The notes: generated by a model not told the origin, from the letters alone. A stretch of 39,516 nucleotides of DNA from Nocardioides sp. (GCF_025964975.1 NZ_JAOPXV010000077.1:1-39516); one strand, 5' to 3'; numbered from the stretch's first letter, positions 27,719-35,463 are shown. A program made the numbers and translations.

Positions 27719-27720
27719 AC

Positions 27721-27796
27721 GGGGCCTTGGCGCAATTGGTAGCGCACCTCGTTTGCAACGAGGGGGTTAGGGGTTCGAGTCCCCTAGGCTCCACCA
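27721..27796 (+). tRNA. tRNA-Ala (anticodon TGC)
   Basis: Acceptor GGGGCCT pairs with AGGCTCC (one G:U), then A and encoded CCA. The anticodon arm is CCTCG-TTTGCAA-CGAGG (anticodon TGC) and the T-arm holds GGTTCGAGTCC. 76 nt. CACCAG repeats follow the 3' end directly. Confidence 0.97.
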
Positions 27797-27921
27797 GCAC
27801 CAGCACCAGCAGGTACCGCCCGGCCGACACCCCACCCGATCGGCCCCGCCCCGGTGGCTCGGCGAGCTACCTGGCGACAGGTGCGACGACTGAGGGCCGG
27901 TTCGGGCTCTATCGGTGGGAC

Positions 27922-28248
27922 ATGGGCCCGGAGCCGGCCGGGGCGCAGCCGCACTTCCACCGGACCATCAGCGAGTCCTTCTTCGTGGTGTCTGGAACGG
28001 TGAAGCTCTTCGACGGCAGCACGTGGCTGGCAGGCCAGCCGGGCGACTTCGTCTACGTGCCCGAGGGGGGCCTGCACGGCTTCCGCAACGAGTCGGGCGA
28101 GCCTGCCTCGCTGCTCATCCTCTTCGTGCCCGGCGCTCCGCGCGAGGCCTACTTCGAGGGACTGGTCGAGCTGGCGGAGGGGCGCTGGACGCCCAGCCAC
28201 GACGAGTTGCAGGCGTTCATGGGAGAGCACGACAACATCTACGTGTGA
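27922..28248 (+). CDS. Cupin domain protein, apparently lacking its 5' end
   Basis: The cupin core is intact: PHFHRTISESFFVVSG (metal-binding His/His/Glu motif 1) and GDFVYVPEGGLHGFRN (motif 2), on a small beta-barrel. Cupin-like sequence starts well upstream of the first in-frame ATG (27922), in GGSASYLATGATTEGRFGLYRWD, and stays open back through tRNA-Ala without any ATG, GTG or TTG between 27797 and 27922. The gene has therefore probably lost its start to a rearrangement next to the tRNA, or begins at a truncated ATG giving 108 residues. Function unknown, possibly a pseudogene. Confidence 0.55.
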   Translation: MGPEPAGAQPHFHRTISESFFVVSGTVKLFDGSTWLAGQPGDFVYVPEGGLHGFRNESGEPASLLILFVPGAPREAYFEGLVELAEGRWTPSHDELQAFMGEHDNIYV

Positions 28249-28357
28249 CTCGGCGGCAGCGAAGACCCGAGACCGGCTACCGGGCCCCGGAAGAAACCAT
28301 CTTGGGAAGAGATGCCACCGAATGGCGTCCTGCAACGTCTTTGGTTTCAGAAAGCGG

Positions 28358-28387
28358 TTGAGCGCCGAACGCACGTCAGGGTACTCT
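28358..28387 (+). promoter_or_regulatory. Candidate promoter before the 15-bp hairpin
   Basis: -35 TTGAGC (28358-28363), 18-nt spacer, -10 TACTCT (28382-28387). Transcription would start near 28394 and run into the hairpin about 28 nt later. Confidence 0.45.
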
Positions 28388-28420
28388 TGACATATAGAGG
28401 CGATCATGACCCTCTTTCGT

Positions 28421-28463
28421 TGCCGCGGTTTGGGCTCCACGGGGGTGTGCCCAAACCGCGGCA
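28421..28463 (+). ncRNA. Perfect 15-bp stem-loop, candidate small RNA or attenuator
   Basis: Arms TGCCGCGGTTTGGGC (28421-28435) and its exact complement (28449-28463) flank a 13-nt loop with a run of five G. This is the strongest hairpin in the window. With the promoter just upstream it could be a short RNA or a leader that controls the zinc-finger/HTH gene; it could also be a terminator. No protein role is visible. Confidence 0.4.
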
Positions 28464-28556
28464 CGGTTGTTCGCCGTCGCGCTGCGCCAGATGTGGTCCT
28501 CACCAGCGGTCAGGGCGAAGGCGGCCAAGAGCAGACCGACCTTTCCGAGGCGGCGC

Positions 28557-28583
28557 TAAAGTGTGCTGGACCCTCCGAGGGTC
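28557..28583 (+). promoter_or_regulatory. -10 box and palindrome before the zinc-finger/HTH gene
   Basis: TAAAGT (28557-28562), then the inverted repeat GACCCTC-C-GAGGGTC (28569-28583), which begins where transcription should start, then GGAGG and the start codon. The layout fits an operator, possibly for autoregulation. Confidence 0.45.
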
Positions 28584-28597
28584 AGGTGGAGGCCGTG

Positions 28598-28984
28598 GTG
28601 GATCTGAGGGATGAGAGCAAGGTCTGCTCCTTCTGCGGCAGGCGAGGCAGCCAGCAGAACCGCATGGCTGGGGGCTTGGGAGCAATGATCTGCTTTGCGT
28701 GCGTCGACTACTTCCACGACATGGCCCACGACCCCGCGAAGCACAGGGACGCGGCCAGGCCGGTGTGGAACGACATGTCCGACGCCGAGTTGTTGTCGAG
28801 GCTGCCCTTGATCATCCAGTCAACCGAGCAGAGCACAGACTTCGTCAACGACTGGGTGGGCATCATTCGCACCCGCAACGTCTCCTGGGCGCAGATCGGC
28901 GCCGTTCTCGGCGTGAGCCGGCAGGCAGCATGGGAGCGGTTCGCCGGCGCCCACAAGCGCGAGGCGTCTGCGGAGACCAGCTGA
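28598..28984 (+). CDS. ClpX-type zinc finger protein with C-terminal helix-turn-helix
   Basis: 128 residues from GTG 28598, chosen for GGAGG (28588-28592) at 5-nt spacing. Residues 8-40 are a ClpX-like C4 zinc finger (Cys10, Cys13, Cys32, Cys35; CSFCGRRGSQQNRM then MICFACVDYF). The middle is helical. Residues about 94-116 look like a helix-turn-helix (SWAQIGAVLGVSRQAAWERF). There is no AAA+ domain, so this is not ClpX. I infer a small DNA-binding regulator. A longer frame begins at 28406, but that part lacks family-like sequence. Confidence 0.7.
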   Translation: MDLRDESKVCSFCGRRGSQQNRMAGGLGAMICFACVDYFHDMAHDPAKHRDAARPVWNDMSDAELLSRLPLIIQSTEQSTDFVNDWVGIIRTRNVSWAQIGAVLGVSRQAAWERFAGAHKREASAETS

Positions 28985-29022
28985 ACGAGTTCGCTCGACT
29001 GTGGTGCCCAGAGACGGCGACG

Positions 29023-29034
29023 TAGACTCTGGGT
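29023..29034 (+). promoter_or_regulatory. Leaderless-type promoter of the SGNH hydrolase pseudogene
   Basis: TAGACT (29023-29028), 6 nt, then ATG 29035. The spacing marks 29035 as the original start even though the frame is now broken. Confidence 0.5.
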
Positions 29035-29776
29035 ATGCAAAAGCAAACCCAGGCGATGCACGACGACACGACCGCGCCCCCGTGTTCCGGCACTACGTCG
29101 CGATCGGTGACTCTTTCAGCGAGGGGCTCGGGGACCCCGTGGGCGGTGCTCAGCTGAAGGGCTGGGCCAGCTACCTCGCCGACCAGCTGCGCGCCGTGTC
29201 GCCGGCGATGCGGTTCACCAACCTCGCCGTACGCGGACACACGACGTCCCGTGCACTGGCGACCAGCTGGACGCAGCCGTTGCGGCGGAGCCGGACCTCG
29301 TCTCGGTCTTCATCGGCGGCAACGACGTGTTGTTCTTCCCTCGCTTCGAGGCGACCCGCTTCGCGGCGGAGCTCGACCAGCTCGTCGAGCCCTTCGTGGC
29401 TCCGGGCGTGACCGTCGTGCTGTTGACCCTGCCCGACCTGACGGCCTGCAGCCTGCTCCTGCCGCCGCTGCGTGGGGCGCTGCGGCGGCGGATCATCGCA
29501 GCCAACGAGGTCATCAGGGACGCGGCCGAGCGGCACCGGACCGTGCTGCTCGACTCCTGGGCCGGCGAACGCACCCGGCGTCACGCGATGTGGAGCCTGG
29601 ACCGGATCCACCCGAACGCGCAGGGGCACCGCCTCATCGCCCAGAGCGTGGCTGACCTTCTTGACGTCCCGACCGGCGGGAGCCTCGGAGAAATCGCGCG
29701 CGAGAGCGCCGCTGGCACCATGCGCCGCCACGGCCGCGAGCTCGCCTGGCTGGCCCGGCACGCGGCGCGCGGCTGA
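29035..29776 (+). pseudogene. SGNH/GDSL hydrolase, two apparent single-base deletions
   Basis: SGNH blocks are spread over three frames: the start and first 15 codons from ATG 29035 in one, HYVAIGDSFSEG (catalytic Ser block) and NLAVRGHTTSRAL in the next, and IGGNDVLFF then the catalytic block DRIHPNAQG in the last, ending at 29776. Each switch fits the loss of one base in a homopolymer (C run at 29077-29081; GG near 29258). All four blocks are otherwise well preserved. So this is either a recent pseudogene or sequencing error. If intact it would be a cytoplasmic esterase/lipase-like enzyme of about 245 residues. Confidence 0.75.
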
Positions 29777-29792
29777 GCAGGGACGGCGCCGC

Positions 29793-29839
29793 TAGGGTCC
29801 GACACCATGATCATCTGGCTCAACGGCACGCAGGCGTAG
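29793..29839 (+). pseudogene. Stub of a P-loop ATPase-like gene with its promoter
   Basis: The -10 box TAGGGT (29793-29798), 8 nt, then ATG 29807 and ten codons reading MIIWLNGTQA before TAG. The first eight match the typical opening of small P-loop kinases and ATPases (MIIWLNGT followed by a GxGKT loop), but the frame ends before the loop. It is probably what is left after a deletion that brought the GAP-family gene next to this promoter. Confidence 0.4.
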
Positions 29840-29848
29840 GCGGCGCGC

Positions 29849-30514
29849 ATGACGCTCCCGCTCCTAGCCGCCATCGCCGGACTGGCCGCGCTCGACTCGC
29901 TGAACCCGGCGACCCTGGTCGCGATCTCCCTCATCCTGCTCGGCTCTCGCGATCGGCCCGTCGCAGAGGCGGGAGGCGTCGTGCTCGGCGCCTTCGCCTC
30001 GGTGCTCACCGTGGGGCTGATCATCTACCTGGGAGCCGACGCAGCGGCGTCCGCGGTCGACGGTGCGCTTGCCTGGGTGCGTCGGGGTGCGTTCGGCCTG
30101 GCAGCCCTCGTGCTGCTCGTCTCCGCCGTACGAGCCCTCCGTCCCAGACGACGGTCGGCAGTGGGCCTCCCGACCTGGTTCAGCCCAGCGACCGCTGTAG
30201 TCCTGGGAGTGATGATGACGGGCGCCGACCTGCCCAACGCGTTCCCCTACTTCATCGCCATCGAGCGGCTGGTGGTGGCCGATACCTCCACCCTCGTCGC
30301 CGCCGCGGTCCTCGTCGCGTACGCCGTCGTCTACTGCATCCCGTGCCTGGTCCTGCTGGCAGTCGGCCTGAGCCATGGCGGACCCGTCCAGGTGTTGCTG
30401 CGCCTGATCCACGACAACTTCGGCACCGAGGCCGACCTGCCGGCCAACCGGTGGAAGGCCCTCGGACTGCTGGTCCTGTCGCTGCTGCTGGTAGGGATCG
30501 CAGCGAGGGTGTGA
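29849..30514 (+). CDS. GAP family protein (LysE-like membrane protein)
   Basis: 221 residues with six hydrophobic segments. The N-terminal LAALDSLNPATLVAISLILL and the middle MMTGADLPNAFPYFIAIERL are typical of the actinobacterial GAP/Sap family, related to the LysE export fold and linked to glycopeptidolipid transport in mycobacteria. Substrate unknown. The ATG is 9 nt after the stub gene, without a clear Shine-Dalgarno. Confidence 0.75.
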   Translation: MTLPLLAAIAGLAALDSLNPATLVAISLILLGSRDRPVAEAGGVVLGAFASVLTVGLIIYLGADAAASAVDGALAWVRRGAFGLAALVLLVSAVRALRPRRRSAVGLPTWFSPATAVVLGVMMTGADLPNAFPYFIAIERLVVADTSTLVAAAVLVAYAVVYCIPCLVLLAVGLSHGGPVQVLLRLIHDNFGTEADLPANRWKALGLLVLSLLLVGIAARV

Positions 30515-30581
30515 GCCGACGCCTGTCCAACTCGCCCGGCACGAGTATCGGAGAGCGCCCACATCTGCGGCCCGGGGCCTC

Positions 30582-30592
30582 TAGCCTGAATC
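30582..30592 (+). promoter_or_regulatory. Leaderless-type promoter of the histidine kinase
   Basis: TAGCCT (30582-30587), 5 nt, then ATG 30593; no Shine-Dalgarno. Confidence 0.5.
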
Positions 30593-31825
30593 ATGGCGTT
30601 CACGCTGGACGACTCGAGATGGGTGGGACACACCTCTCGAGCTGCACGCCAGGCGGGGATCCTCTTCCTCCTGGCGGCTGGGTTGAGCCTGCTCGCCATC
30701 ATCTCGTTCCCCGATCGCCGTGAGCCGCTGCTTCTGCTTGCCGGGCTCGAGCTTGTGATCGCAGTCCTGGCCCTCCTGCCGTGGCGCCACTTGGGGCCCG
30801 TCAGCATGACGGCCATCGCGCTGGTCGCATGGACCGTCATCGGGGCGTCGACGTGGGCCGTGGGCGGCATCGGGTCCGGCTCCGGAGCGTTCTTCGTGCT
30901 GGCCTTCGCCTGGATGGGGCTACACCTCAGCAGGCGGATGATCCTGCTGAATGCGCCGCTCGCTGCATGCGCGTACACCGTCGCCCTGGTCTTCAACGAC
31001 GTGACGCGAGAGGTGCTCGCCGCCACGGTCCTGGTCATCCCCTTCGCGCTGAGCATCGGCCTGGTCATCGAGGGACGCGTACGCCGTCTCAGCGCAGCGA
31101 GGCAGATCATCGAGGACGAGCAGAGCTGGCGGGCGGCCCTGATGGCCACCTTGGCCCACGACGTGCGCTCCCCGCTGACGACCATCCAGGGCGTGCTGGA
31201 GCTGCTGACCGAGGACGCCGAGCTCCCGGCCCATCTCGAGCCCCTGGTAGCGGCCGCCGCCCGCCAGACCGCACGTCTGACCATCCTGGCGAGCTCTCTG
31301 CTCGACCTGGAGCGGGTAGAGGGCGGCAAGCTGGTGCTGGACCTCCAGCAGGTCGACGTGGACGCGCTCATGCAACAGGTGGCTGAGCTGCTGGACGACG
31401 CGTCGATCCGCGTCGAGGTCGAAGCCGGCCTGACGGCCCGCGCGGACCCCGTGCGCCTCCAGCAGATGCTGGTCAACCTCGGCACCAACGCCCTTCGTCA
31501 CGGCCAGCCGCCGGTGGTCATGGGGGCTCGGATGGCGGACGGGATGGTCGAGCTCGTCGTCCGCGACTACGGACTGGGGGTCGCGACCGCCGACCGTCCC
31601 CACCTCTTCGAGCGGCTCAACCGCACCACCGACAACCCCGAGTCGGTGGGGCTGGGCCTGTGGATCGTCCGGTTGCTCGCACGCGCCCACGGTGGCGACG
31701 CGACCCACCGGCCGGCCGACGTCGGGTCTGAGTTCGTGATCACCCTGCCGCGGGCCCGGTCAGGCGAGGGCGAGACGCCCGCGCGGACCGAATCGTCCAA
31801 GGTCCCGGCGAACACTCCGACCTGA
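30593..31825 (+). CDS. Sensor histidine kinase (orphan)
   Basis: 410 residues. Five or six transmembrane segments (about 20-160) with little outside sequence suggest membrane-internal sensing. The H-box is LAHDVRSPLTT with His189. The N-box Asn is 299 in LVNLGTNALRHG, the G1 box is RDYGLGVA and the G2 box is VGLGLWIV. No response regulator gene lies next to it, so the partner is elsewhere. A disordered tail of about 25 residues ends the protein. Ligand unknown. Confidence 0.9.
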   Translation: MAFTLDDSRWVGHTSRAARQAGILFLLAAGLSLLAIISFPDRREPLLLLAGLELVIAVLALLPWRHLGPVSMTAIALVAWTVIGASTWAVGGIGSGSGAFFVLAFAWMGLHLSRRMILLNAPLAACAYTVALVFNDVTREVLAATVLVIPFALSIGLVIEGRVRRLSAARQIIEDEQSWRAALMATLAHDVRSPLTTIQGVLELLTEDAELPAHLEPLVAAAARQTARLTILASSLLDLERVEGGKLVLDLQQVDVDALMQQVAELLDDASIRVEVEAGLTARADPVRLQQMLVNLGTNALRHGQPPVVMGARMADGMVELVVRDYGLGVATADRPHLFERLNRTTDNPESVGLGLWIVRLLARAHGGDATHRPADVGSEFVITLPRARSGEGETPARTESSKVPANTPT

Positions 31826-31888
31826 TGATCCAGGCGGGGCGCGCCGCGGGGAGCCTTCCCCTAAACGAGCAACTCAGTACGTGCTCCT

Positions 31889-31905
31889 CCGGCTGACCCA
31901 GCCGG
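31889..31905 (+). terminator. Hairpin after the histidine kinase gene
   Basis: CCGGCT-GACCC-AGCCGG, a perfect 6-bp stem 63 nt after the stop, followed by a second weaker one (GCCGT with ACGGC). Probably the end of the kinase transcript. Confidence 0.4.
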
Positions 31906-31940
31906 CGCCGTACGCCGCACGGCAAAGTCGAGCCCGTCGC

Positions 31941-31946
31941 TAGACT
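31941..31946 (+). promoter_or_regulatory. Candidate chrA -10 box
   Basis: TAGACT directly before ATG 31947. Transcription would start after that ATG, which supports the downstream start at 32007. Confidence 0.4.
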
Positions 31947-32006
31947 ATGGTGTGGGAGCCCGACCGCTGTCGCGCGACGCAGGCCCACTCGCAAGGGAAC
32001 ACCGAC

Positions 32007-33395
32007 ATGACCGTCTCGCCGGACCACCACGAACGCGCCACCGCGACGCACCAGCGCCCGCACGACGTGATCCCGCTGCGCGAGGCGACCAGGGCCTGGT
32101 TCGCCATCTCGCTGCAGACCTTCGGGGGTCCGGCCGGTCAGATCGCCGTCATGCAGCGGACGCTGGTGGACGAGAAGCGCTGGATCGGCCAGCAGCGGTT
32201 CCTGTTCGCGCTGTCCTACTGCACTCTGCTGCCCGGCCCGGAGGCGCAGCAGCTGGCCACGTACGTCGGATGGCTGCTCAACGGCGTCAAGGGAGCGTTG
32301 ATCGCCGGCATCCTCTTCATCCTGCCCGGAGCGGTCGCCCTGCTGGGGCTCTCCGCGATCTACGTCTCCTTCGGCGACACGACCCTCGTCGAGGCGCTCT
32401 TCCTCGGCCTGGCTCCGGCCGTCATCGCGATCGTGCTCCACGCCGTCATCCGCGTGGCCAAGAAGGGCCTCGGGCACCCGGCGCTCATCGGGCTGGCGAT
32501 CGTCTCCTTCGTCGCGCTGACGTTCTTCGCGGTCCCCTTCCCGATCGTTGTGGGCCTGGCGGCACTCATCGGGTGGGGGCTCGGCAAGGCCATCCCCGAC
32601 CTCACGAGGGCGAAGCCGACCACAGCGGACGACGGCCCGGCACCGCTCATCAGCGACGACGCCCTCCACACTGAGCGCCCCTCCGGCCGCCGAGCCGCAG
32701 CCATCCTGGTGATTGGCCTGGTCCTGTGGTTCGCCCCGGTCGCCCTGGCCGCGGTCGCCTTCGGCCGGTCGAGCATCTTCGTCGACCAGGGACTCTTCTT
32801 CTCGGGGGCAGCCGTTGTCACCTTCGGCGGCGCCTACGCCGTGCTGGCCTATGTCGCCCAGCAGGCGGTCAACGTCTACGGCTGGCTCCTGCCGGGCGAG
32901 ATGGTCCGGGGCCTTGCGCTCGCGGAGTCCACCCCCGGGCCGCTCATCATGGTCGTCCAGTTCGTCGCCTTCGTCGGCGCCTACCGGGCGCCTGGCGACC
33001 TCAACCCATGGGTCGCAGCCCTCGTCGCCGCGCTGCTCACCACCTGGGTGACGTTCGTGCCCTGCTTCCTGTTCATCCTGCTCGGCGCGCCCTACGTCGA
33101 GCGCCTGCGCGGCAACCGCGCCCTGTCGACCGCACTGACCGGCATCACTGCCGCGGTGGTCGGCGTCATCGCCAGCCTGGCCGTGTTCTTCGCCATCCAC
33201 ACGCTCTTCGCCGACACCAGCAGGATCACCGGTGGACCCTTCGACTTCGAGGTCCCGGTGCTCGAGACCATCCAGTGGGCCGCACTCGCGATCACGGCGC
33301 TCGGTTGTGCGCTCGTCTTCTGGCGAAGCTGGTCGGTGCTGCGCACGCTCGGTGCCTGCGCGCTGGCGGGGATCGCCCTGGGGCTGCTGTTCTGA
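32007..33395 (+). CDS. chrA: Chromate efflux transporter ChrA
   Basis: 462 residues from ATG 32007 (AAGGGA upstream); an in-frame ATG at 31947 lies inside the promoter. It is a two-domain CHR protein with about 10-12 membrane segments. Domain 1 has TFGGPAGQIAVM (38-49) and LLPGPEAQQLATYVGW; domain 2 has TFGGAYAVLAYVAQQ and LALAESTPGPLIM, the duplicated CHR signatures. The family exports chromate in exchange or proton-linked form, but many members have not been tested. No chrB-type regulator is present. It converges on psuG. Confidence 0.9.
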   Translation: MTVSPDHHERATATHQRPHDVIPLREATRAWFAISLQTFGGPAGQIAVMQRTLVDEKRWIGQQRFLFALSYCTLLPGPEAQQLATYVGWLLNGVKGALIAGILFILPGAVALLGLSAIYVSFGDTTLVEALFLGLAPAVIAIVLHAVIRVAKKGLGHPALIGLAIVSFVALTFFAVPFPIVVGLAALIGWGLGKAIPDLTRAKPTTADDGPAPLISDDALHTERPSGRRAAAILVIGLVLWFAPVALAAVAFGRSSIFVDQGLFFSGAAVVTFGGAYAVLAYVAQQAVNVYGWLLPGEMVRGLALAESTPGPLIMVVQFVAFVGAYRAPGDLNPWVAALVAALLTTWVTFVPCFLFILLGAPYVERLRGNRALSTALTGITAAVVGVIASLAVFFAIHTLFADTSRITGGPFDFEVPVLETIQWAALAITALGCALVFWRSWSVLRTLGACALAGIALGLLF

Positions 33396-33418
33396 GCTGA
33401 TCCTCCCCGCGGCGTACG

Positions 33419-34351
33419 TCAGTGCAGTGCGGCGTACGCCGAGGCGACCTCTGCGCCGAGCCGCGCGTTGTTGTTGACGAGAGCGATGTTGGCAGTGAGG
33501 CTCGCGCCGCCGGTGATCTCCACGATGCGGCCGAGCAGGAAGGGCGTGGCTTCCTTGCCGTGGATCTCGGCGGAATACATGTCGGCGATGGCCTGCTCGA
33601 TGACGTGGTCCATCTCGCTGGCGGGGATCTCGTCCTCGGCGCGGATCGGGTTGACCAGGGAGATGCCACCGGACAGGCCGAGGCGCCACTTGGCGGACAT
33701 CATCTCGGCCACCTCGCCGGGGGAGTCCAGCCGCATGGGGGACAGGTGCCCACTGTGCCGCGAGAAGAAAGCAGGGAACTCGTCGGTGCCGTAGGCCACC
33801 ACCGGGACGTGGAGCGTCTCGAGCGTCTCCAGGGTCAGGCCGATGTCGAGGATCGACTTCACACCGGCAGAGATCACGATGACGTCGGTGAGCGACAGCT
33901 CGGTGAGGTCGGCGCTGACGTCGAAGCTCTGCGACGCTCCGCGGTGTACGCCGCCCAGCCCGCCGGTGACGAACACGCTGATGCCCGCCAGCGCTGACAG
34001 GCGCATCGTGGCCGCCACGGTCGTGGCTCCGTGCCCGCCGCGCGCGATGACGTAGGGCAGGTCGCGCACGCTGACCTTCGCCACGTCCGCGTCGGTCGAC
34101 AGCAGCTCGAGGCCCTGGGCGTCGAGCCCGATCCGGGGACGGCCGTCCAGCACCGCGATCGTGGCGGGGACCGCGCCGCCGTCGCGGATGATCCGCTCGA
34201 CCTCGGTCGCCATCTCGACGTTCTGCGGGTAGGGCATCCCGTGGCTGATGATCGTGCTCTCGAGAGCGACGACGGGCGCACCGTCGGCGAGCGCCTGGGT
34301 CACCTCGTCGGTGAGCACGAGGTCGGGATGAGGTTTGCGGATGGGGTTCAT
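33419..34351 (-). CDS. psuG: Pseudouridine-5'-phosphate glycosidase
   Basis: 310 residues. It cleaves pseudouridine 5'-phosphate to uracil and ribose 5-phosphate. Strong family motifs: VALESTIISHGMPYPQN near residue 29, TVAATMRLSALAGI, FVTGGLGGVHRGA and ANIALVNNNARLG at the end. The ATG overlaps the stop of the kinase gene by ATGA and has AGGGA upstream, so the two are translationally coupled. Kinase then glycosidase is the known two-step pseudouridine salvage route. Confidence 0.95.
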   Translation of the reverse strand: MNPIRKPHPDLVLTDEVTQALADGAPVVALESTIISHGMPYPQNVEMATEVERIIRDGGAVPATIAVLDGRPRIGLDAQGLELLSTDADVAKVSVRDLPYVIARGGHGATTVAATMRLSALAGISVFVTGGLGGVHRGASQSFDVSADLTELSLTDVIVISAGVKSILDIGLTLETLETLHVPVVAYGTDEFPAFFSRHSGHLSPMRLDSPGEVAEMMSAKWRLGLSGGISLVNPIRAEDEIPASEMDHVIEQAIADMYSAEIHGKEATPFLLGRIVEITGGASLTANIALVNNNARLGAEVASAYAALH

Positions 34352-35457
34352 GGGTTTTCCCTGAGGTCGGTGGCGGCGTCGAGTGCGTCCTGGACCAGCC
34401 GCGGTGTGAGGTCGGGTCGGACGGTATGTGGGCTGGCGACCGTGAGCGCAGCAGCCGCGTGCCCGAAGCGGGCTGCGTGCTGCGGCGTACCGCCCGCGAG
34501 CAGGACGTGGCAGAAGGCGGCGAGCATCGCGTCGCCGGCCCCGGTGACCTCCTCGACCCTGGCGGGAAGCGCCGGGATCTCGATCGTCTCCTCGGTCGTG
34601 GCGAGCAGGGAGCCGCGGTCCCCGAGCCGGACCCAGACCAGCTCGATGCCGCGGTCGTGCAGGGACGAGACGGCGCGCCTCACCTGCCTGTCGGTGCGGG
34701 TGGGGAGGTCGGTGAGGGCGGTGAGCTCGTCGCGGTTGGGGGTGACGGCGTAGACCCGGTCATCCAGGGCGTCCCTGAGCCCGGCGGCCTTGGGCACGCT
34801 GACCGGCTCGAAGATCGTGCGCACGCCCGCCGCGAGGTCGAGGGTGTGCTCGAGGGCCTCGCGCGAGAGGTTGCCATCAAGGACGAGCACCTCGGCGCTG
34901 GCGATCAGGTCGCGGGACGAGCCGACGAGCTCGGGCCCGATCTCGCTGATGGCCTCCATGTCGGCGATGGCGACGAGGAGCTCGCCGTCCGCGTCCAGCA
35001 CGGCGGTGTAGGTGCCGGTCGGCCGCTCCGTGCGGGTCACGTGCTCGACGCGGACCCCGGCGGCCACGGTCTGGCTCAGCAGGGTCTCGCCGAGCGGGTC
35101 TCGTCCCACCACACTGACGAGGTGCACGCGGTCACCGAGCCGGGCGAGGTTCTCGGCGATGTTGCGCCCGACACCACCTGGAGTCATCGAGCCGTGGCCG
35201 GGATTGCTGGTGTGGGGGGTCGCCGGTGCCCGGCTCCGCGCCTTGAGGTCGATGTTGGAGCCACCGACCACGACCGCTGCGGGGCTCTCGGCCAGGACAT
35301 AGCCCCGACCGAGGATCACGCCCTTCTTGCCGAGGTTGGAGACGTGCACGTTGACCGATGCGCGGGTCGTCCCGAGGGCCCCCGCGAGCGCCTCGGCACT
35401 CATCAAGGGGTCGCGGCGGAGCAGGTCCACGATCTGTTGCTCGCGACTCGTCAGCAC
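34348..35457 (-). CDS. psuK: PfkB-family kinase with N-terminal HTH, probable pseudouridine kinase
   Basis: 369 residues, GTG start. Residues 1-55 are a winged helix-turn-helix (LTSREQQIVDLLRRDPLMSA then LAGALGTTRASVNVHVSNL). Residues 60-365 are a PfkB sugar/nucleoside kinase with GGVGRN (94-99) and the catalytic GAGD (306-309). Coupled to psuG, it should phosphorylate pseudouridine. The fused DNA-binding domain suggests it also senses substrate and controls its own operon. The gene lies 6 nt after a -10 box, so its mRNA is probably leaderless. Specificity is inferred from the neighbour. Confidence 0.85.
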   Translation of the reverse strand: MLTSREQQIVDLLRRDPLMSAEALAGALGTTRASVNVHVSNLGKKGVILGRGYVLAESPAAVVVGGSNIDLKARSRAPATPHTSNPGHGSMTPGGVGRNIAENLARLGDRVHLVSVVGRDPLGETLLSQTVAAGVRVEHVTRTERPTGTYTAVLDADGELLVAIADMEAISEIGPELVGSSRDLIASAEVLVLDGNLSREALEHTLDLAAGVRTIFEPVSVPKAAGLRDALDDRVYAVTPNRDELTALTDLPTRTDRQVRRAVSSLHDRGIELVWVRLGDRGSLLATTEETIEIPALPARVEEVTGAGDAMLAAFCHVLLAGGTPQHAARFGHAAAALTVASPHTVRPDLTPRLVQDALDAATDLRENP

Positions 35458-35463
35458 TTCAGC

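Larger units (their letters stand above)
28249..28597. other. Non-coding stretch after the cupin gene
   Basis: 349 bp without a convincing gene. It holds a housekeeping-like promoter (28358-28387), a perfect 15-bp hairpin (28421-28463), a second -10 box (28557-28562) and a palindrome (28569-28583). A frame open from 28406 covers the hairpin, but its N-terminal part looks non-coding. Confidence 0.6.

Noticed and set aside
27697..27796. N-terminal extension of the cupin frame over tRNA-Ala
   Set aside because: Translation of a tRNA gene gives the familiar spurious peptide. It is not part of the cupin protein.
27790..27812. CACCAG tandem repeats after tRNA-Ala as an attachment site
   Set aside because: A short simple repeat; no second copy of the tRNA end was noticed in the window, so no att pair can be shown.
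27797..30514. A defence island or phage remnant after tRNA-Ala
   Set aside because: No integrase, transposase, nuclease, CRISPR repeat or toxin-antitoxin pair is visible. The zone looks decayed rather than a working system.
33409..33438. Two copies of GCGGCGTACG at the chrA-psuG junction
   Set aside because: Similar GTACG-containing words recur in this GC-rich sequence and one copy is inside the psuG coding region.
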